Shown one piece after another: positions 59,131 through 64,000 of a DNA stretch of 64,000 bases. Both the position numbers and the translations under genes were made by a program. The notes beneath the pieces were generated by a model that searched no databases, was not told where the DNA came from, and saw only the letters and a program-made list of their open reading frames with translations. Within the stretch, counting starts at the first letter, position 1. Every line of letters begins with the position of its first letter. This stretch comes from Streptomyces zagrosensis (GTDB lineage Bacteria > Actinomycetota > Actinomycetes > Streptomycetales > Streptomycetaceae), in the NCBI RefSeq assembly GCF_014203645.1, contig NZ_JACHJL010000012.1, forward strand, positions 1 through 64,000. Reading direction: 5' to 3'.

Positions 59131-62100
59131 ATGAGCGCAGAGGCCACAAACCCAGCAGAACAGGCTGCGTTCGGCCGAAGGCGTGGCCGCCCCCTCATCG
59201 ACCTGCGTAACCTTCGAAGGTTCGGGCGGGCCGCGCTCTTAGGGCCGACGCCACGGGGCCGAGTTTCCGATGCGATCGAGCACGTGGTCAAGACGCACCG
59301 TGCCCACCACCCCGGGGCCGACCTAGACGTGCTGCGTCGGGCGTACGAGCTCGCCGAGTCCTCGCACCGGGGGCAGATGCGCAAGAGCGGTGAGCCGTAC
59401 ATCACTCACCCGCTGGCCGTGACGCTCATCCTGGCGGAACTCGGCGCCGAAACCACGACGTTGACTGCCTCGCTGCTGCACGACACGGTCGAGGACACCG
59501 AGGTAACGCTCGCTCAGGTGCGGGAGGAGTTCGGCGAGGAGGTGCGCTACCTCGTCGATGGTGTCACCAAGCTGGAGAAGGTGGATTACGGGGCCGCAGC
59601 AGAGCCCGAAACGTTTCGCAAGATGCTCGTCGCCACCGGCAACGACGTGCGGGTCATGTCCATCAAGCTCGCTGACCGGCTGCACAACATGCGCACGCTG
59701 GGCGTCATGCGTCCCGAAAAGCAGGTCCGCATCGCCAAGGTCACCCGCGACGTACTGATCCCGCTCGCCGAGCGGCTCGGCGTACAGGCGCTCAAGACGG
59801 AGCTTGAAGACCTGGTCTTCGCGATCCTGCACCCGGAGGAGTACGCACGAACCCGTGAGCTGATCGCCGAGCACGCCGCCCGCCCCGACCCGCTGGCCGA
59901 GACCGCACGCAGCGTACGAGCGGTACTACACGAGGCGGGCATCGCCGCTGACGTGCTCGTTCGGCCGCGGCACATCGTCTCGGTCTACCGGGCGCGACTC
60001 AAACGGGGCGAGTTGTCCGGTTCGGGCCTTGGGCGGCTGTTGGTGCTCGTCGGGGAGGACGCCGACTGTTACGCGGTCCTCGGCGAACTCCACACGTGCT
60101 TCACGCCGGTCATCTCGGAGTTCAAGGACTTCATCGCGGTACCGAAGTTCAATCTCTACCAGTCGCTGCACACGGCGGTCGCCGGTGACGCCGGCGAGAT
60201 CACCGAAGTGCTCATCCGCACCCAGCAGATGCACAACGCCGCCGAGGCCGGTGTGGTCGCACTGGGCAATCCGTACGCCCCCGCACCGGACGGAGCGGAG
60301 GGCACGGAGCGTACGGCGACGGGTGGTGGGAGCGGCACGGGGGAGCGACACGGTGCCGGGGACGGGGCGGACGGCGAGCGGGCCGATCCGACCAGGCCCG
60401 GCTGGCTGTCGCGGCTGCTGGACTGGCAGCGCGCGGTGTCGGACACGGACGCCTTCTGGTCCTCGCTCCGCGACGATCTCGCCCAGGACCGTGAGATCAC
60501 CGTCTTCGCCCTCGACGGCACGGTACTCAGCGTCCCCGACGGGGCGAGTTGTGTGGACGCCGTATACGCGCGGTACGGAGCGGCCGGGCACTGCTGTGTA
60601 GGTGCCCGAGTCAACGGCCGGCTCGTCACGCTCAGTACGGCGCTCCACGACGGGGACGGTGTCGAGTTCCTGATGGCGAGCGGACGCGACGCCGCGTCGT
60701 CCGGCCCATCCCCGGAATGGCTCGCCCACGCGCGTACTCCAGCCGCACGGATTGCCATCACGCACTGGCTGAACTCTCACCAGACAGCACCCGACCACCC
60801 GCCCCATCCGGGCTCCGATGCCGCGAGCTCCCCCGCTGCCCACGGCGGTGCCGTTACGCATCACGCGACGCCTTCGGACGGTGGCGAGCGCGAGTCGGGC
60901 GCGCCAGCGCCCCATGCGGCTGAGCACGGGGCTGCCCCCGCTACAGGTGAGCACGGGGCCGAGTCCCGTGTGGATGGGGAGGAAGCCGGGAAGAGCGGCC
61001 TGGCGACGCTCGGGGCCGTAGCGCGTGGCGCCGCAGGGCGTGCTGCCGCGGGCAGTGGGGCACGGGGGGCAGAAGGCGGTCAGGACAAGGAGCACGGCCA
61101 CGCGAGGCCCGGGGCGCCGGAGGACGGGGCGACGGCCCACAGCGGGGCACGGGGCACGGGGCACGGGGCACGGGGGGCCGCGGACGGAGCGCCGGCCACG
61201 GAGCACGGGGCCACGGGGCACGGGGCACGGAGCGCGGAGCACGGGGCCCGGGGGGCCACAGACGGAGCCCGCGCCGCACTGGAGGAGACCGCGCACAGCA
61301 GCGCCACGGCGGACGGCGGCGGTGCGCTGAACGCAGCCTCCGCCCTGCTCGTTGCCTCACCTCCGCCGATCGTCGCCCCGCCCGGCGCCGGGGAGGCTGA
61401 GCGCCTCCCGGCCCCGACCCGAGGTGGCGAGCCGCATGACGACGACGGCCACGGCACCGTTCCGAGCACTGGCGCCGCCCCGAGTACCGGCACGCCGCCG
61501 CCTGACAACACCGTGGCCATGGCCAAACCGGCGTCCCACGGCGACCGTGCTGCACCTCCTGTCGGGTCCACCCCGGCCAGCAACGCTGCGGTGGCCACCG
61601 CAGCACAAGACGGTGCTGGCTCCGACGAAGCAGAGCCCGAGGCGAGCACGGGGGGTGCGCCGAAGAGCGCTGTACGCGGCCGGGGCACTGTCTCGGCTGA
61701 CCGCGAGCGGGGCATCGACGGCCGGGTCAGCGCCGGGCGTCGGGCCGCTGGCCACGATGGGGAGGGCGACGGCGCCGAGCCCGCTTCCGGGCGGCAGCGG
61801 CACATCGCCACGGGGCGCCGGAACATGTCAGAAGGCAAAGGCGCCGCCTCGGCCGCTGCGGGCCGGGCCCAGGAGCCCGGTGCACACGTTGCAAACGGTG
61901 TGGCGGACTCGTCCCGTGCACCGGGCTCGCCCCGCACCGAGGGCACGCCCGGCGGGCAGCGGGGCGCGTCAGACGCACGCCGTGGCCCCGGTGTCGTCGT
62001 GGGCCAGCCCGGTGTCGCCGTGCGACTGGCCGGGTGTTGTACGCCGGTGCCACCGGACGAGGTCACCGGGTTCGCCGTACGGGGTGGAGCGGTCACCGTG

Positions 62101-62457
62101 CACCGGGTGCCCTGCCCCGTGGTGACGCGGATGACCGAGGAAGGGCGGGAGTCGGTTGAGGTGCACTGGCAGTTGGATGCCGAGACGACGACCCGCGGCT
62201 ATCGGGTGACACTTTGCGCCGAGGCATTCAGCCGGCCCCACCTGTTGGCCGACCTCACCGAGGTCATCGCCGCACAGGGAGCAGAGGTCATCTCCGCGGC
62301 CGTGGAGCCACCGTATGAGCAGCGCGTTCGGCACACGTACACGCTGCAACTGCCGGACGCCGGTCGGCTGCCGCTGCTGATGCGCGCCATGCGCCAGGTG
62401 CCCAGCGTGTACGACGTCACCCGCGCGGGTCATGAACTCACGACGGCGGGCGTGTAA
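59131..62457 (+). CDS. rshA: RelA/SpoT homologue (RshA-like) with a very long repeat-derived linker
   Basis: The 1108-residue protein has an HD hydrolase domain with the HDxxED motif intact (His117-Asp118 in LLHDTVEDTEVTL). A synthetase-like domain lies at about 269-377, TGS at about 454-520, and a C-terminal zinc/ACT-like part at about 953-1108 (LAGCCTPVPPDEVTGFAVRG). In the synthetase domain the usual RPK and YDL-GVR elements read RPRH (278-281) and GLGRLLVLV (about 299), so the catalytic Asp appears lost; YQSLHT and an IRT box remain. Residues about 551-953 are a disordered linker with GHGARGTG-type repeats. ATG 59131 follows GGAGGT. ppGpp hydrolysis is likely, synthesis doubtful. Confidence 0.92.
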   Translation: MSAEATNPAEQAAFGRRRGRPLIDLRNLRRFGRAALLGPTPRGRVSDAIEHVVKTHRAHHPGADLDVLRRAYELAESSHRGQMRKSGEPYITHPLAVTLILAELGAETTTLTASLLHDTVEDTEVTLAQVREEFGEEVRYLVDGVTKLEKVDYGAAAEPETFRKMLVATGNDVRVMSIKLADRLHNMRTLGVMRPEKQVRIAKVTRDVLIPLAERLGVQALKTELEDLVFAILHPEEYARTRELIAEHAARPDPLAETARSVRAVLHEAGIAADVLVRPRHIVSVYRARLKRGELSGSGLGRLLVLVGEDADCYAVLGELHTCFTPVISEFKDFIAVPKFNLYQSLHTAVAGDAGEITEVLIRTQQMHNAAEAGVVALGNPYAPAPDGAEGTERTATGGGSGTGERHGAGDGADGERADPTRPGWLSRLLDWQRAVSDTDAFWSSLRDDLAQDREITVFALDGTVLSVPDGASCVDAVYARYGAAGHCCVGARVNGRLVTLSTALHDGDGVEFLMASGRDAASSGPSPEWLAHARTPAARIAITHWLNSHQTAPDHPPHPGSDAASSPAAHGGAVTHHATPSDGGERESGAPAPHAAEHGAAPATGEHGAESRVDGEEAGKSGLATLGAVARGAAGRAAAGSGARGAEGGQDKEHGHARPGAPEDGATAHSGARGTGHGARGAADGAPATEHGATGHGARSAEHGARGATDGARAALEETAHSSATADGGGALNAASALLVASPPPIVAPPGAGEAERLPAPTRGGEPHDDDGHGTVPSTGAAPSTGTPPPDNTVAMAKPASHGDRAAPPVGSTPASNAAVATAAQDGAGSDEAEPEASTGGAPKSAVRGRGTVSADRERGIDGRVSAGRRAAGHDGEGDGAEPASGRQRHIATGRRNMSEGKGAASAAAGRAQEPGAHVANGVADSSRAPGSPRTEGTPGGQRGASDARRGPGVVVGQPGVAVRLAGCCTPVPPDEVTGFAVRGGAVTVHRVPCPVVTRMTEEGRESVEVHWQLDAETTTRGYRVTLCAEAFSRPHLLADLTEVIAAQGAEVISAAVEPPYEQRVRHTYTLQLPDAGRLPLLMRAMRQVPSVYDVTRAGHELTTAGV
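60920..61262. repeat. Heptamer arrays inside the rshA linker
   Basis: Four perfect GGGGCAC units lie at 61144-61171. Many variant units flank them (GGAGCACGGGGCCACGGGGC, GGAGCGCGGAGCAC). The frame stays open, giving GARGTGHGAR-like peptide. Confidence 0.93.
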
Positions 62458-62967
62458 CACGCCCTGCCGCTGCTGCCGCTCCCGTTCCCGCCGGGGTCGG
62501 CGCTCCGTGCTCCGGGCCCCGTTGCCCGTGCTGGGGCTCCGTGCCCCGTGCCCCGCGCTCCGTGGAGGCGAGGCCCCCCGGCCCCGGCCCCGAGCCTGAC
62601 GCTCCGAGGGCCAGCCCCCGCACCCCATGCCGGCCCTACGCCCCACGCCCGCCCCGCGCCCCATGCCCCGCCCCTTCATCACTCCAAGGACCACCCCCGA
62701 GAACGCCGCCCCGCCCCCCGTCAACTGGCTGGCTCACCCTGATGGTCCGGCCGCCTCCCTGCCCCGTTCATCCGGCATGCCTCGCTCGTTACGCCCGGCC
62801 ACTTCGGCCACGCCGCGGAAAAGCCGCGAAACAGCCGCGGAAAACCCGCGTGACCCCCGCGATCGTGCGTGGCACCATCAAAGTGTCGGCGCGGCGGCGG
62901 CCCGGGAATCGTTTCGGGCGGCCGAGCGTTATCGACACTGACTGTTCTCACACGACGTAAGGAACCA
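62458..62967. other. 510-bp gap with heptamer cluster and hflX promoter region
   Basis: Heptamer words (GCGCTCCGTGCTCCGGGCCCC, GGCTCCGTGCCCCGTGCCCC) occupy about 62498-62575, and looser C-rich sequence continues to about 62670. The last 100 bases, less GC-rich, should hold the hflX promoter. No gene is supported. Confidence 0.6.
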
Positions 62968-64000
62968 ATGACAACCCCTTCCCAGCAGCAGTCGTTCCCC
63001 GCCGCGGATACCTCGGACCGGCAGAGCCTCCCCGAGAGCCTTCGGGCCGACGCCCTGATGGAAGAGGACGTCGCCTGGAGCCACGAAGTCGATGAGGAGC
63101 GTGACGGCGAGCAGTACGACCGCTCCGAGCGGGCCGCTCTGCGCCGTGTCGCGGGCCTGTCCACCGAGCTCGAAGACGTCACCGAGGTCGAGTACCGGCA
63201 GTTGCGCCTGGAGCGCGTCGTGCTGGTGGGCGTCTGGACGTCCGGCACGGCGGGTGACGCGGAAAACTCGCTCGCGGAACTCGCGGCGCTCGCCGAGACG
63301 GCGGGAGCGCTCGTTCTCGACGGCGTCATCCAGCGTCGCCCCAAGCCCGACCCGGCCACGTATATCGGTTCCGGCAAGGCGGAGGAACTGCGTGACGTGG
63401 TGCTCGAATCGGGCGCGGACACCGTCGTCTGCGACGGTGAGCTCAGCCCCGGCCAGCTCATTCACCTGGAAGACGTCGTCAAGGTCAAGGTCGTCGATCG
63501 CACGGCGTTGATCCTGGACATCTTCGCCCAGCACGCCAAGTCCCGAGAGGGCAAGGCGCAGGTCGCGCTCGCGCAGATGCAGTACATGCTGCCGAGGCTG
63601 CGTGGCTGGGGTCAGTCGCTCTCCCGGCAGATGGGCGGCGGCGGCGGTGGCGGCATGGCCACCCGTGGCCCTGGTGAGACGAAGATCGAGACCGACCGGC
63701 GGCGGATTCGCGAGAAGATGGCGAAGATGCGCCGTGAGATCGCGGAGATGAAGACCGGCCGCGACATCAAGCGGCAGGAGCGTAAGCGCCACAAGGTTCC
63801 ATCCGTCGCGATCGCCGGTTACACGAACGCGGGCAAGTCGTCCTTGCTCAACCGCCTCACCGGCGCCGGTGTCTTGGTGGAGAACTCGTTGTTCGCCACC
63901 CTGGACCCGACCGTCCGTCGCGCTGAGACGCCCAGCGGCAGGCTTTACACGCTGGCCGACACCGTCGGCTTCGTACGACACCTACCTCACCACCTGGTCG
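62968..64000 (+). CDS. hflX: GTPase HflX (3' end outside the window)
   Basis: The first 344 codons are present. The N-terminal HflX domain includes ENSLAELAALAETAGALVLD and TYIGSGKAEELRD. A helical region follows with the glycine-rich MGGGGGGGMATRGPGETKIE segment. The G domain has P-loop GYTNAGKSSLLN (Gly284 on) and ADTVGF (G3). HflX binds the ribosome and splits stalled 70S particles under stress. An AAGGA site precedes ATG 62968. It is the terminal gene of the miaB-miaA-dapF-hflX conserved region. Confidence 0.95.
   Translation, partial: MTTPSQQQSFPAADTSDRQSLPESLRADALMEEDVAWSHEVDEERDGEQYDRSERAALRRVAGLSTELEDVTEVEYRQLRLERVVLVGVWTSGTAGDAENSLAELAALAETAGALVLDGVIQRRPKPDPATYIGSGKAEELRDVVLESGADTVVCDGELSPGQLIHLEDVVKVKVVDRTALILDIFAQHAKSREGKAQVALAQMQYMLPRLRGWGQSLSRQMGGGGGGGMATRGPGETKIETDRRRIREKMAKMRREIAEMKTGRDIKRQERKRHKVPSVAIAGYTNAGKSSLLNRLTGAGVLVENSLFATLDPTVRRAETPSGRLYTLADTVGFVRHLPHHLV

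Noticed and set aside
28255..62575. Insertion sequences or transposons carried by the heptamer clusters
   Set aside because: I found no transposase, terminal inverted repeats or target duplications around any cluster.

Overview
The window comes from a high-GC actinomycete, almost certainly a Streptomyces. Gene content and order follow the S. coelicolor chromosome from the rRNA operon before the osa locus through to hflX. The core order ftsK-pgsA-cinA-clgR, recA-recX, miaB-miaA-dapF-hflX is also shared with mycobacteria. Gene names were assigned by recognising protein motifs and this synteny; no database search was run.

Layout. (1) 0-1.1 kb: 3' end of a 5S rRNA with its terminator, a shortened DegT/StrS-like gene, and tRNA-Thr(GGT). 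(2) 1.1-10.5 kb: the osmoadaptation locus osaC, osaA (ten HAMP-type repeats plus hybrid kinase) and osaB. (3) 11.3-18.8 kb: ftsK, a RodZ-like gene, rimO, pgsA, cinA and clgR (division, ribosome modification, phospholipid, proteolysis control). (4) 19-31 kb: dpsB, a small membrane protein, a Nei-type glycosylase and the Lhr helicase on the minus strand, an AraC regulator with azlCD, and a terpene-cyclase-fold gene. (5) 30.9-34.6 kb: a DUF3046 gene, an AI-2E family transporter, and recA-recX with both an SOS-type box and a RecA-NDp (PafBC-type) promoter motif. (6) 34.9-38.8 kb: cysteine dioxygenase and rhodanese behind a Cys-codon leader peptide, then an FAD monooxygenase. (7) 39.6-45.8 kb: gluABCD glutamate uptake with the divergent gluR-gluK two-component genes. 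(8) 46-52 kb: an intact alpha-mannosidase beside decayed pieces of a GH85 endoglycosidase and a ROK kinase, then an orphan TAXI-type binding protein. (9) 52-64 kb: miaB, small conserved genes, miaA, dapF, an rshA-like RelA/SpoT homologue, and hflX (cut by the window end).

The most unusual feature is a 7-bp tandem repeat (GGGGCAC, read GTGCCCC on the other strand, with one-base variants). I see about a dozen clusters between 22 and 62.6 kb and none in the first 20 kb. Clusters sit in gaps, at gene ends and inside at least three reading frames. The heptamer has no stop codon in any of six frames, so arrays encode GARGTGH or VPRAPCP peptide repeats. It has lengthened linkers in the RshA-like and dioxygenase-like proteins, lies at a reading-frame change in the GH85 pseudogene, and forms a likely terminator between gluK and the mannosidase gene.

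DNA repair (recA, recX, lhr, nei) and tRNA/ribosome maintenance (miaA, miaB, rimO, hflX) are the main housekeeping themes. Both recA and lhr carry the same TTGTCAGTG promoter element, which suggests LexA-independent co-induction by DNA damage.
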